A stretch of DNA of 64,000 nt, taken from the NCBI GenBank assembly GCA_026004195.1, contig BPIQ01000003.1, forward strand, positions 496,001-560,000, in the 5' to 3' direction. The DNA comes from Candidatus Binatia bacterium (GTDB lineage: Bacteria > Desulfobacterota > Binatia > HRBIN30 > BPIQ01). Positions 52,804-61,433 of this stretch are shown here, piece by piece. The notes below the pieces were generated by a model, which was not told the origin of the DNA, ran no database searches, and saw only the letters and a program-made list of their open reading frames with translations. Positions within the stretch are counted from its first letter, which is position 1. Each line of letters opens with the position of its first letter. A program made the position numbers and the translations under genes.

Positions 52804-53163
52804 GTGCTCGAGGCGATCCAGAAAGCGAACCTGCTCCTGGCCGCCGCCGTGGCCGCGGCCGGCTGGCTCGTGGGGCTTTTCGACCCGTGGAGCACGCTGC
52901 TCGGCGCGCTGGTGATGGGTGGCAACGTCTGGCTCATGGAAAGAGGGGTCCGGCTGGCTTTCCGGTCGAGCTCGGGCTTTTTCCGTTCGTTCGGGGCCGC
53001 TCTGGTGATAGCCAAGTTCGGCCTGCTGCTCGGCGCCGTCGCTCTCCTTTTCCGGTTCTTGCCCGTCGAAGCCGCGGGTTTCGCCGTGGGGGTGACGTCT
53101 TTTCTCGCGGCGACCGTTGTCGTAAGCGTGCGCTTCGGCCAAACTCGGGGCCGGGAGGGTTAG
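52804..53163 (+). CDS. atpI: ATP synthase subunit I-like membrane protein
   Basis: The 119-residue protein has four hydrophobic segments (NLLLAAAVAAAGWLVGLF; LLGALVMGGNVWLMERGV; GAALVIAKFGLLLGAVALLF; AAGFAVGVTSFLAATVVVSV). Size and place directly before atpB, with no gap, fit AtpI, an assembly helper for the c-ring. Sequence conservation in this family is low, so the call leans on context. GTG 52804 is the start. Confidence 0.78.
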   Translation: MLEAIQKANLLLAAAVAAAGWLVGLFDPWSTLLGALVMGGNVWLMERGVRLAFRSSSGFFRSFGAALVIAKFGLLLGAVALLFRFLPVEAAGFAVGVTSFLAATVVVSVRFGQTRGREG

Positions 53164-53847
53164 GTGGAACACGCGTTCACTTGGACGTCGCTCCTGCCTT
53201 TCGTGCCGGACCATACGGCGATGGCGACGCTCGTCGCCCTCCTTCTCGTGGGCGTGGCGTACGTGGCGCGGCGGCAACTCGCCTCCGTGGCGGATCCCGT
53301 GGTGCCGGACGGGACGCTCACGGTCCGGAACTGCTTGGAGATTTTCACCGAGCAGATCGCTTCCATCGTCGAGAGCATTCTCGGGCACCATGGGCGGCGC
53401 TACGTGCCGCTCTACGCGACCTTTTTTCTCTACATCCTGGTGGCCAATCTTTCCGGTCTCGTGCCCGGGTTTTCGCCCCCGACGAGCAACCTCAACGTCA
53501 CGTTGGGTCTCGGTATCTGTTCGTTCCTCCTCTACAACTACTACGCGTTCGCCCAGCAAGGTCTCGCGTACCTCAAGCACTTCGTCGGTCCGGTGTGGCC
53601 GCTCGCCGTCCTGATGGTTCCGGTCGAACTCGTGGACAACTTCGTGCGTCCCGTGTCGCTGGCGCTGCGGCTCTACGGAAACATGATGGGAGACCATCTC
53701 GTGCTCGAGATTTTCACGGATCTCACGAAGGTCGTCGTTCCGGTCGTGTTCTACATCCTGGGTGCCTTCGTGTCGCTCGTGCAGGCGTTCATTTTCACGC
53801 TTCTGAGTGTGGTCTACCTGGCACTCGCGACGGCGCACGACCATTGA
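53164..53847 (+). CDS. atpB: F0F1 ATP synthase subunit a
   Basis: The 227-residue membrane protein has the critical Arg in VRPVSLALRLYGNMMGDHLV, which faces the c-ring carboxylates. Other marks are FFLYILVANLSGLVPGFSPP and a C-terminal FVSLVQAFIFTLLSVVYLAL. It forms the proton half-channels in the inner membrane. GTG 53164 follows the atpI stop directly. Confidence 0.95.
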   Translation: MEHAFTWTSLLPFVPDHTAMATLVALLLVGVAYVARRQLASVADPVVPDGTLTVRNCLEIFTEQIASIVESILGHHGRRYVPLYATFFLYILVANLSGLVPGFSPPTSNLNVTLGLGICSFLLYNYYAFAQQGLAYLKHFVGPVWPLAVLMVPVELVDNFVRPVSLALRLYGNMMGDHLVLEIFTDLTKVVVPVVFYILGAFVSLVQAFIFTLLSVVYLALATAHDH

Positions 53848-53961
53848 GGCGTTAGGTTCCGCAAACGACGCGTCTTTTCCGCCCCGGGCGGAGGAGGAAA
53901 AGAGGAGAGGCGGCAACGGGGGCAGGAAGGACGCGAGAAAAACAAAAGGAGGGTCGAAGCC

Positions 53962-54279
53962 ATGAGGAAGTTGTTCTTCACCGTGGGTTGCACCGTGGCC
54001 GCCTTGCTCGGGAGCGGGCTCCCGGCATGGGCGGCGGAAGAGGGGGGCACGGGCCAGTCCGGTTGGGTCGCCATCGCTGCCGGTCTGGCCGTCGCCGTCG
54101 CGGCCGTGGGAGCGGCGTTCGGACAGGGACGCGCGGTGGCCGCGGCCATGGAGTCGATCGGAAGGAACCCGAACTCCGCGGATCGGATCCAGACGCCGAT
54201 GATCATCGGCCTCGCGTTCATGGAAGCGCTGGCGATCTACGGGCTCGTGATCGCGTTCTTCCTGCAGGGCAAGATCTGA
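53962..54279 (+). CDS. atpE: F0F1 ATP synthase subunit c with N-terminal signal-like leader
   Basis: The 105-residue protein contains the c-subunit hairpin: VAIAAGLAVAVAAVGAAFGQ, the polar loop GRAVAAAMESIGRNPNS and the ion-binding Glu in IIGLAFMEALAIYGLVIAFF. The Na+ ligands (Gln in helix 1, Glu-Ser/Thr in helix 2) are absent, so protons are the likely ion. Residues 1-25 form a signal-peptide-like leader ending A-W-A, which most subunit c proteins lack. AAAAGGAGGG precedes the start. Subunits b, delta and the F1 genes are not here, so the operon is split. Confidence 0.94.
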   Translation: MRKLFFTVGCTVAALLGSGLPAWAAEEGGTGQSGWVAIAAGLAVAVAAVGAAFGQGRAVAAAMESIGRNPNSADRIQTPMIIGLAFMEALAIYGLVIAFFLQGKI

Positions 54280-54311
54280 GTTCCCGTCCGGGACGCGTTC
54301 CCGCACGAACC

Positions 54312-54353
54312 GGGGGGCCGGGCCGACGCCCGCGCCCCCCTTTCGTTTTCGTT
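54312..54353 (+). terminator. rho-independent terminator after atpE
   Basis: GGGGGGCCGGGC (54312-54323) pairs with GCCCGCGCCCCCC (54328-54340) apart from one bulge, and TTTCGTTTTCGTT follows (54341-54353). It should end the F0 transcript. Confidence 0.7.
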
Positions 54354-54408
54354 GGGCGTGTTTGACTTGCGGGACGGCCCGGGTTAGGCGGGCGGCCAGG
54401 GGACCGCG

Positions 54409-55113
54409 ATGGGATCGGGGCTTCGACGGGCCGCGTGGACGCTCGCTTTTTTGTTCGTGGCAGGGCCTCTGGCCGCGCACTTCGAATGGATCCCCGCGCT
54501 CTGGGGCTTCGGGCTTTTCGGGCTCGCCGGTGTGGCGTCGGTCCTGCTCTCCGTGCTGGGCCTTCTCGCGTGGCTCCGGGGCCGGCGGGAACCCGTGGCT
54601 CTCGGCACGAGCGTCCTCGTGGCCCTCGTGTTCCTCGGTACGGCCGCGCCCGCCGGTCGCTACCCGCCCATCAACGACATCACGACGGACGTCGAGAACC
54701 CGCCGCGGTTCGTCGCCGCGGCCGATCTCGAAGCCAACCGGGGTCGTGACCTTTCGTATCCCGGAGAGGAATTCGCCCGGCAGCAGCGCACCGCCTACCC
54801 GGACCTCGAGCCGCTGCGGGCCGCCGAGTCCCCGGACGTCGTCTTCGAACGTGTCGTCGAGACGGCTCGGCAGATGCCGGGGTGGTCGCTCGTGCGGGTC
54901 GACGCAGGGCGGAAGGCCCTCGAAGGCACGGCCACGACATGGCTTTTCCGGTTCCGCGACGACTTCGTGATCGAAGTGCGGCCGACCGACGGCGGAAGCG
55001 TCGTGCACATGCGCTCGAAATCCCGCGACGGGCGTGGTGACATCGGAGCCAACGCCAAGCGCATCCGCGCCTTTTTCGCGAAGCTGGCCGAGCGGACCGG
55101 AAACCGCCCCTAG
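54409..55113 (+). CDS. DUF1499 family membrane protein
   Basis: The 234-residue protein has three membrane helices in the first 85 residues (AAWTLAFLFVAGPLAAHF; LWGFGLFGLAGVASVLLSVL; PVALGTSVLVALVFLGTAAP), then a DUF1499 domain: YPPINDITTDVENPPRFVAA, PDVVFERVVETARQMPGWSL and VHMRSKSRDGRGDIGANAKR. Function of DUF1499 is unknown. It overlaps the convergent monooxygenase gene by four bases. Confidence 0.85.
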   Translation: MGSGLRRAAWTLAFLFVAGPLAAHFEWIPALWGFGLFGLAGVASVLLSVLGLLAWLRGRREPVALGTSVLVALVFLGTAAPAGRYPPINDITTDVENPPRFVAAADLEANRGRDLSYPGEEFARQQRTAYPDLEPLRAAESPDVVFERVVETARQMPGWSLVRVDAGRKALEGTATTWLFRFRDDFVIEVRPTDGGSVVHMRSKSRDGRGDIGANAKRIRAFFAKLAERTGNRP

Positions 55114-56045
55114 TTTCGGAACGCCGGCATGACGCGCTCGGCGAAGAGCCGGGCCGGCACTCTGGTGTCCTTTCCGAAGAATTCGATGACGAACATCCGG
55201 CACCCGAGTTCCAGGTGCCGCCGGATTTTCTCGATGCAAACGTCCGGGGTGCCCGAAATGGCGAGCTCTCCCTGGCCCCCCATGTGTCCGCCGTAGATCC
55301 GCTGCGCCTTTTCGGCGTTGGCGGCCGCCTCCTTCTCGGTTTCCCCGAGGACGACCAGGCATTGCTGCGAGACCGTGAGCGTCGAAAAGTCGCGCCCGAC
55401 CTGCTCGCAATGCCGCCGGAGGCTCTCGACCTTTTTTCCGAGCTGGTCCTGCGTGACGGCGAGGTTGTTCCAGATGTCGGCGTGTCGGGCGGCGATGCGC
55501 AGAAGCACGCGTTCGCCACCTCCTCCGACCAGAAGCGGCGGATGGGGTTTCTGGACCGGCTTGGGTTCGCAGAACGTGGACTCGAGCCGGAAGTGTTTCC
55601 CCGCGAAGTTCGTCCGTTCCTGGGTCCAGAGGAGCTTGGAAAGAGCGAGGGCTTCTTCGAGTTGCTCGAGGCGCTCGCGGACGGACGGGAAAGGAAGCCC
55701 GTAGCCCCGGAATTCCGCGTCGTACCAACCGGCTCCGAATCCCGCGATCACCCGGCCTCCGGTGATGGTGTCGAGCGTCGCCCACGCTTTGGCGAACAGC
55801 GCGGGGGGTCGGAAGCCTACGGGCGAGACGAGGGTTCCGAGCCGGACGCGGGACGTCACGGCCCCCACGGCCGAAAGCGTGGTCCAGGCTTCGAGGATCG
55901 GGATGCCGGGGGCCGGGATACCGTAGAGGTGGTCGTTCAACCACACGGAGTCGTAGCCGAGCCGCTCGAATTCCAGAGCCGCGGCTCGAGTGTCCTCCCA
56001 GGACCGTTTGATCTGAGGCAGGGTGACACCGAAGTGAACGTTCAT
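55110..56045 (-). CDS. luciferase-like (LLM class) F420-type oxidoreductase
   Basis: The 311-residue barrel shows LGYDSVWLNDHLYGIPAPGI, VRLGTLVSPVGFRPPALFAK, ITGGRVIAGFGAGWYDAEFR and EPKPVQKPHPPLLVGGGGER. It shares these segments with the copy at 48,615. An added feature is the C-terminal GQGELAISGTPDVCIEKIRR. Substrate unknown. ATG 56045 follows a GGAGG site. It is divergent from the MFS gene, 70 bases apart. Confidence 0.88.
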   Translation of the reverse strand: MNVHFGVTLPQIKRSWEDTRAAALEFERLGYDSVWLNDHLYGIPAPGIPILEAWTTLSAVGAVTSRVRLGTLVSPVGFRPPALFAKAWATLDTITGGRVIAGFGAGWYDAEFRGYGLPFPSVRERLEQLEEALALSKLLWTQERTNFAGKHFRLESTFCEPKPVQKPHPPLLVGGGGERVLLRIAARHADIWNNLAVTQDQLGKKVESLRRHCEQVGRDFSTLTVSQQCLVVLGETEKEAAANAEKAQRIYGGHMGGQGELAISGTPDVCIEKIRRHLELGCRMFVIEFFGKDTRVPARLFAERVMPAFRN

Positions 56046-56115
56046 CGCGGGCCTCCTCCCGGTTGTTGCAGTGCTGCTAGCGTGGTAGCGGCTTCGAGTT
56101 CAAGCTTTTGCCGCC

Positions 56116-57279
56116 ATGTGGCCCCGCGGACTACCACCGGCATTCCTGCGCACGACCTTCGTGAATTTCTTTTTCTTCCTCAATTTCGCCTCCTTCTTCC
56201 TCCTCCCGCTGCACGTCCGGGCACTCGGTGGGAGCGAAGCCACGGTCGGTGCGGTGGTGGGAACCGCGGGGATTGCCTCCCTCCTCTCGCTCCCCTTCGT
56301 CGGTTCCGCCATCGACCGCATCGGAGCGCGGCGGTTTCTCCTCCTCGGCACGGGTACCATGGGACTCGCCGCGCTCGGGTATCTCTTCGTGGACGAGCTC
56401 GACGTGCGGATTTTCGTCTTGCGGGTCGTGCAAGGGGCGAGTTTTGCCGCCGCCTTCACCGCGGCCACGACGTTCGCGGCAGAGCTCGCGCCCCCCGGGC
56501 GGCGCGCGGCCGCTCTCGGCGTGTTCGGGCTCTCCACGCTGCTCACGCACGCGCTGGCTCCCGTTCTCGGCGAGGAACTGGTGCGTCGGGGGGGATTCGG
56601 TCGGCTTTTCGCCACGGCCGCCGGCTTTGCCTTTCTCGCTTTCGCCCTGGCCCTCGCCCTTCCGCGCCGCGAGGGCTCCGCGACGCGGCGACCCGAGTCG
56701 AAAGCCCGTTTCGCGCGCCTGCAGTGGGTTCTGGCGTTCACGATGGTGTTCGCGGGGATGGGTTTCGGTACCGTGGTCACCTTCGTCCCGACGTTCGTGC
56801 GCTCGGAAAACCTCGGCCGCGTGGGCGCTTTTTTCGCCGCCTACACCGCCACGGCCATTCTGGTGCGCGTCGTCGGAGCGGGTCTCTCCGACGCGGTCGG
56901 CCGCCGGGCCGTCATCCTCCCCACCCTCTTCGCGCTCGCGAGCTCGATTTTTCTCCTCGCCTTCGTACGCAGTCGTTTTGCCTTGACATTGACGGGCGGC
57001 CTCTTCGGGATTTCCCAGGGTCTCAGCTACCCCACCCTCCACGCCTTCCTGGTCGACCTGAGCGACGAGAACCAGCTCGGCAAGGCGCAGGCGCTTTTCA
57101 ACGGCTCGTTCAACTTCGGGGTGACCGCGGGGAGTTTCCTCTTCGGTTGGGTCGCCGAGCTCTACGGCCACAGACCCATGTTTCTCGCGGCTTCCCTCAC
57201 GCCCTTGCTCGGCTGGGCGATCCTCTACCGGTTCGGTCGTTCGTCTGCTCCCGTACGTCTTCCCTCGACGGTCGGCTGA
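56116..57279 (+). CDS. major facilitator superfamily transporter
   Basis: The 387-residue protein has twelve predicted membrane segments. Motif A-like sequence between helices 2 and 3 reads LPFVGSAIDRIGARRFLLLG, and the repeat in the second half reads GAGLSDAVGRRAVILPTLFA. A long-chain efflux or uptake role cannot be assigned. Its last 83 bases overlap the convergent symporter gene. Confidence 0.88.
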   Translation: MWPRGLPPAFLRTTFVNFFFFLNFASFFLLPLHVRALGGSEATVGAVVGTAGIASLLSLPFVGSAIDRIGARRFLLLGTGTMGLAALGYLFVDELDVRIFVLRVVQGASFAAAFTAATTFAAELAPPGRRAAALGVFGLSTLLTHALAPVLGEELVRRGGFGRLFATAAGFAFLAFALALALPRREGSATRRPESKARFARLQWVLAFTMVFAGMGFGTVVTFVPTFVRSENLGRVGAFFAAYTATAILVRVVGAGLSDAVGRRAVILPTLFALASSIFLLAFVRSRFALTLTGGLFGISQGLSYPTLHAFLVDLSDENQLGKAQALFNGSFNFGVTAGSFLFGWVAELYGHRPMFLAASLTPLLGWAILYRFGRSSAPVRLPSTVG

Positions 57280-58714
57280 CTCCCCGCCGCCTGCGGGCCC
57301 GTGCGATCGCGGCGTAGCAGAGCAGAGCGTTGCCGGCGCAGGCGAGGCTCCCCGTGTGGAAGCCTCCGAGCCGGTCGACCCCCCCGAGGAAGCCTCCGAG
57401 GGCCAAGCTCGTGCCCGTCCCGAGCGCCACGAGGGCCGCCTTGGCGGAGAGGTGGGGAGAACGAGCCCCGAAAATCACGATCGGGGCCACCTGCATGAGA
57501 AGCTCCATTTTGATTTCGATGAGCCGCCAGAGAGTGGTCGGGGGACGGACCGCGAGAAGGAAGAGGAACGCGATGATGCCCCAGGAGAACCATTTTCCCA
57601 GGGCCGCTGTCTCGGCCGAGGTCTTCTTCTCGCGCCGGACACCGTAGAAGTCCCAGGCCAGAATCGAGGAGAGCGTGAGCAGGGCCGAGTCGGCCGTCGA
57701 CATGATGGCCGCGAGGGCACCCACGAGGACGAGCGCGCTGCCGAGACTCGCGAGAGTTCCCTCCCGCGAGAGGGCATAGAGCAGTTCCGGCATGACGCGG
57801 TCCGCCGCGATGCCCGAGCGCCCGGGCAGGATTCCGTGAGCCAGAAGGCCCACGAGAAAGACGACGAAGGTCGTCGCAAGCGGCATCCACACCATGACCC
57901 GCAGCGCCCGTCGGAGCGCCGATGGATCGCGCGCCGCGTAGATCCTCTGGATGGCTTGCGGGTAGACGCAGCCACCGAGCCCGAGCAGGGCAACGGAGCT
58001 GACCCAGGTGGCGCAGGTTTCCCACGACGGCACCGCGACCAGAGGAGAGCCTTCCTCGACGAGAGGCCGGGTGACGGATTCCAGGCTTTCCACCTTCGAC
58101 CAGACGAGCAGGAGAACGGCCCCGAGCCCGACCAGCAGCATGGCTCCCTGCAGCACGTCGGTCCAGGCCACGCTGCGCATGCCTCCGAGGGTCTCGTAGA
58201 AGCCGATCACGACCGCGAGGACGAGAACGCCGGCCCAGAAGGGAACCGTGCCTCCCGAGAGGCTGACCGCGATGTGACCCATCGCGAGAAACTGCGCGTA
58301 GAGGTAGTTCAGCAGACTGAACGCCATGATGGCGCTCGCGAGCCAGCGCAGCCGCCGGTCGCCGAACCGATGTTCGATCCAGTCCCCCGGAGTCAGAAAC
58401 CCGTGCCGGTGAGCCTCGCGGTGGAGGACGGGGGCGAAGAGGAGATAGAGAAAGACGATCGACATCATCATCCCGACGCTCATCACCCACGCGAAACCGA
58501 TGCGGTAGGCCTGGCCGGTGTAGCCGAGAAACGTGTTGCCGCTGTACTGCGTCGCGTAGAGCGTGGCGAAAAGAACGACGACCCCGAGCTTTTTTCCGGC
58601 CAGATAGAAGTCGTCGGGCGAAGCCTCGACCCGCCGGCGATAGCCCATCCAGCCCAGCACGAAGAGAAGGACGAAGTAGACGCAGAGGACGGGAAAAAGA
58701 AGTCCCGATTCCAT
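57197..58714 (-). CDS. sodium:solute symporter family protein
   Basis: The 505-residue protein has about thirteen membrane segments of the SSS family: YLAGKKLGVVVLFATLYATQ, YSGNTFLGYTGQAYRIGFAW, PGDWIEHRFGDRRLRWLASA, YETLGGMRSVAWTDVLQGAM and AAIMSTADSALLTLSSILAW, the last being the Na+ site region. It is preceded by a small DUF3311-type protein gene with overlapping start and stop, a pairing common in this family. Substrate unknown. Confidence 0.9.
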   Translation of the reverse strand: MESGLLFPVLCVYFVLLFVLGWMGYRRRVEASPDDFYLAGKKLGVVVLFATLYATQYSGNTFLGYTGQAYRIGFAWVMSVGMMMSIVFLYLLFAPVLHREAHRHGFLTPGDWIEHRFGDRRLRWLASAIMAFSLLNYLYAQFLAMGHIAVSLSGGTVPFWAGVLVLAVVIGFYETLGGMRSVAWTDVLQGAMLLVGLGAVLLLVWSKVESLESVTRPLVEEGSPLVAVPSWETCATWVSSVALLGLGGCVYPQAIQRIYAARDPSALRRALRVMVWMPLATTFVVFLVGLLAHGILPGRSGIAADRVMPELLYALSREGTLASLGSALVLVGALAAIMSTADSALLTLSSILAWDFYGVRREKKTSAETAALGKWFSWGIIAFLFLLAVRPPTTLWRLIEIKMELLMQVAPIVIFGARSPHLSAKAALVALGTGTSLALGGFLGGVDRLGGFHTGSLACAGNALLCYAAIARARRRRGVSRPSREDVREQTNDRTGRGSPSRARA

Positions 58715-58941
58715 CAGGGTTCGCGGGACGTGCCGGCGGCTTTTTCGGTATCTTCCCAGAGCACGTCCAACGTCGAGCTCGCCAGTGCCGCGGCGAGCAC
58801 GTAGCAGCAGAGGGGAAGGAGGGACCAGAAGGGGAAGCCGAAGACCAGCGGTTCGACGAGCCCCGACGGCACGTACCAGGGAACGGAGGCCGCAAAGAGG
58901 AACCCGAAGGTCCACCAGAGGAGCCGAGCGCGCCGTTTCAC
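58714..58941 (-). CDS. small two-helix membrane protein, DUF3311-like, symporter partner
   Basis: The 75-residue protein has two hydrophobic helices (LWWTFGFLFAASVPWYVPSG; FWSLLPLCCYVLAAALASST) and a charged C-terminus. Size, the P-W-Y-x-P motif and position directly before the symporter fit DUF3311-type partners. Its stop overlaps the symporter ATG and its GTG start overlaps the thiD stop, so the three genes form one unit. Confidence 0.75.
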   Translation of the reverse strand: MKRRARLLWWTFGFLFAASVPWYVPSGLVEPLVFGFPFWSLLPLCCYVLAAALASSTLDVLWEDTEKAAGTSREP

Positions 58942-59732
58942 TCGCCTGCGAACCTCCAGAGTGGGTTCACGACCGCGACGCCGCTGCCCACGTCCTCGCG
59001 TGCTTCGATCGCCCGGGTCACGAACCTTTTCGCGTCGACGATCGCTTCGTTCAGAGGCTTGCCGAGGGCGAGCCCGGAGGCGACGGCCGCCGAGAGCACG
59101 CAGCCCGCACCATGGAGACGTCCCGCGGGCAACCGTGGCGCTCGGAGCTCTTGCGTGAGGCGACCGTCGTCGTAGAGGTCGACGGCGTCCCCCGAGTCGA
59201 GGTGCCCTCCCTTGAGGAGAACCGCGCGGATGCCGAGCGCGCGAAGAGCCTTCGCCGCTTCTCTCATGTCGGCGAGGGTGCGAATTTCGCCCCCGGTCAG
59301 AGCCCGTGCTTCCGAAAGATTGGGGGTGACGAGGCACGCGAGAGGGAAAAGCTCCCGCACGAGCGCTTCCGACGCCCTCTCCTCGAGCAGCCGCGCGCCG
59401 CTTCCGGCCACCATGACGGGGTCGACGACGAGAGCCCGGATTCTGCGGTCCCGCACCCAACGCGCGACTTCGAGAATCGCCTCTTCGCTCCAGAGCATCC
59501 CCGTTTTCGCCGCCCGCGGAGGAGCGGGAGAGGAGACGGCGCGGAGCTGCGCCCGGACGAACTCGGCTTCCACCGGGACGATGCCCAGCACTTCGGTGGC
59601 GTTCTGAGCGGTGAGCGCCGTGACCACCGTGGCTCCGGCGACGCCGAGCGCCGCGAAGGTTTTCAGGTCCGCCTGGATCCCCGCTCCCCCGCTGGAATCC
59701 GAACCCCCGATCGTGAGCACCCGCGGGACCAC
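58938..59732 (-). CDS. thiD: hydroxymethylpyrimidine/phosphomethylpyrimidine kinase
   Basis: The 264-residue ribokinase-fold protein shows VLTIGGSDSSGGAGIQADLK, TALTAQNATEVLGIVPV, KTGMLWSEEAILEVARW, VVDPVMVAGSGARLLEE, NLSEARALTGGEI and the anion hole LHGAGCVLSAAVASGLALGK. It phosphorylates HMP and HMP-phosphate for thiamine synthesis. The family motif has G-T-G-C-T/D-x-S near the end; here it reads HGAGCVLSAA. The GTG at 59732 is the likeliest start; GTG 59750 is possible. No thiamine riboswitch was seen. Its link with the symporter hints at uptake of a pyrimidine or thiamine precursor. Confidence 0.9.
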   Translation of the reverse strand: MVPRVLTIGGSDSSGGAGIQADLKTFAALGVAGATVVTALTAQNATEVLGIVPVEAEFVRAQLRAVSSPAPPRAAKTGMLWSEEAILEVARWVRDRRIRALVVDPVMVAGSGARLLEERASEALVRELFPLACLVTPNLSEARALTGGEIRTLADMREAAKALRALGIRAVLLKGGHLDSGDAVDLYDDGRLTQELRAPRLPAGRLHGAGCVLSAAVASGLALGKPLNEAIVDAKRFVTRAIEAREDVGSGVAVVNPLWRFAGE

Positions 59733-59778
59733 GACCGGGATGATTCCCACTCCGCCGAAGCGGGTCAACCGTACCGTT

Positions 59779-59806
59779 TTGTCCGTGACGCACCCCGTGC
59801 TACAAT
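59779..59806 (+). promoter_or_regulatory. promoter upstream of the 59,837 gene
   Basis: TTGTCC (59779-59784) and TACAAT (59801-59806) are 16 bases apart; the -10 box matches at five of six positions. Transcription would start about 25 bases before ATG 59837. Confidence 0.45.
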
Positions 59807-59836
59807 GCGCCCGACCGGCGGGAGAGGCGGCTGGGG

Positions 59837-60320
59837 ATGAAGGACACGGTGGTGGTCCAGATCCGCTGGGGCGACCCGTGGCGTCCGGGCCTTCGGACGC
59901 TGGCCGTGGAGAACGCATCCATCGACGACGTGTTCCGCACCCTCACCGCGGTTTTTTCCCGCTCCGACGGCCGGACGAGGTCCCTAACCCGAGTGGCCGA
60001 TACGGGGCGCGCTCGCGGTCAAGGGCGCCGGAGGGCCGAGCCGGCCCCGGAGGCCATGGAGAGCGCGGCGAACGGCTCGGGTCGCGTCGTATGGGCTCGG
60101 GAGCTCCGCGGAGGCACGGCGGGCGAGCGCGGCACGCTCGTGCAGATCGAGATGGGGGGAAAGACGCTTTCTTCTTCGGTTCGAAGGGCTCCGTGTCTTT
60201 CCTCTGGGCTCGCGCGTCGCGGTCGAGGGCGACCCGGGTAGTGGAGCGTTTTTTCTGGCCGAGGTCCTGCGCGCGGCCGGCGGGACGAGGATCGTTCGCC
60301 TCGTCGAGCGGATCGCCTGA
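59837..60320 (+). pseudogene. hypothetical protein with a frameshift at a run of six G
   Basis: From ATG 59837 the frame gives VVVQIRWGDPWRPGLRTLAV and continues to GERGTLVQIEMGG, then degenerates to a stop at 60241. In the next frame the sequence reads RRFLLRFEGLRVFPLGSRVA, then GDPGSGAFFLAEVLRAAGG and ends at TGA 60318-60320. Removing one G from the run at 60154-60159 joins the parts into about 160 residues. I do not recognise the family. The break may be a sequencing error in a homopolymer, a real mutation or slippage. Confidence 0.5.
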
Positions 60321-60355
60321 CACGCCCCGCTTGCGCCCCGTGCGGGGTTGTGTCA
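60318..60355 (+). repeat. inverted repeat after the 59,837 gene
   Basis: TGACAC (60318-60323) pairs with GTGTCA (60350-60355), and inside it CCCCGC (60325-60330) pairs with GCGGGG (60342-60347), with a small internal loop. The left arm includes the stop codon. There is no T-run; it could still terminate or protect the transcript. Confidence 0.45.
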
Positions 60356-60407
60356 ATCGGAGCTCTTCGAAAGCCTCCTAGTCATTTCTGCCGAGGCCTC
60401 CGGGTTT

Positions 60408-61412
60408 ATGAGGATCGCCGTGATCGGAGGCGGGAGCTGGGGTACTGCTCTGGCCAAGCTCCTCGCCGAAAACGACCATTCGGTCGCCCTCTGGGTGCAC
60501 AGTCCGGAGGTGTGCCGCGGAATCCAGGAAACCCGCGAAAATCGCGTTTACCTTCCGGGCTTCCTCCTGCCGGCGACGCTTCGTGCCACCTCTTCCATGC
60601 CCGAGGCGCTCGAGGGGGCGGAGCTCGCGGTGTGCGTGTGCCCCTCCCACGTCGTCCGCGAGGTCATGGCTCAGGCGGCCCCGTACCTGCCCTTTTCCGT
60701 CCCCGTGGTGAGCGCGACCAAGGGGATCGAGGAGGGAAGCCTCAAGAGGATGTCGGAGGTGATTGCCGAAGCTCTGGGACGGCCCGACGTGGCGACGATT
60801 GCCTGCCTTTCCGGGCCGAGCTTCGCGCGGGAGGTGGCAGCCGGGATGCCTACGGCCGTGACGGTCGCCGCGGTCGACGCACGGCTTGCCCAGCACGTTC
60901 AGAGGGTTTTTTCCGCTCCCTACTTCCGAGTCTACACGAACCCGGACCTGATCGGCGTCGAACTGGGCGGAGCCGCGAAGAACGTCATCGCGATCGCGGC
61001 GGGCGTCAGCGACGGCCTCGGATTCGGGGGAAATTCGCGAGCCGCCCTGATCACGCGGGGCGTCGCCGAGCTCGCAAGACTCGTCACGAAGCTCGGCGGC
61101 GACCCCCGTACGGCGTCGGGGCTTTCGGGCGTGGGGGACCTCGTCCTCACGTGTACCGGGGATCTGAGCCGCAATCGAACGCTCGGCTTGCGGCTCGGCC
61201 GCGGGGAAAAACTCTCCGACGTCCTCGGGGAGACGAGGATGGTCGCCGAAGGAGTGCGGAACAGTTTGAGCGTGTGCCTGCTCGCGAGACGGGCGGGTGT
61301 GGAGATGCCGATCGCCGAGCAGGTGCGAAAACTCCTCTACGAGGAAAAGCCGGCCCGGCAGGTCGTGGGCGAGCTCATGTCGCGGCAGGCCAAACCCGAG
61401 ATCTGGGAATGA
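60408..61412 (+). CDS. gpsA: glycerol-3-phosphate dehydrogenase [NAD(P)+]
   Basis: The 334-residue protein starts MRIAVIGGGSWGTALAKLLA, the NAD-binding motif, followed by VVSATKGIEEGSL, CLSGPSFAREVAAGMPTAVT, the catalytic Lys region LGGAAKNVIAIAAGVSDGLG and GLSGVGDLVLTCTGDLSRNR. It makes sn-glycerol 3-phosphate for phospholipids. ATG 60408 places the motif at residue 6 as usual, although the ribosome site is weak. Confidence 0.95.
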   Translation: MRIAVIGGGSWGTALAKLLAENDHSVALWVHSPEVCRGIQETRENRVYLPGFLLPATLRATSSMPEALEGAELAVCVCPSHVVREVMAQAAPYLPFSVPVVSATKGIEEGSLKRMSEVIAEALGRPDVATIACLSGPSFAREVAAGMPTAVTVAAVDARLAQHVQRVFSAPYFRVYTNPDLIGVELGGAAKNVIAIAAGVSDGLGFGGNSRAALITRGVAELARLVTKLGGDPRTASGLSGVGDLVLTCTGDLSRNRTLGLRLGRGEKLSDVLGETRMVAEGVRNSLSVCLLARRAGVEMPIAEQVRKLLYEEKPARQVVGELMSRQAKPEIWE

Positions 61413-61433
61413 CGGACCGAAGGAGGAAGCAGC

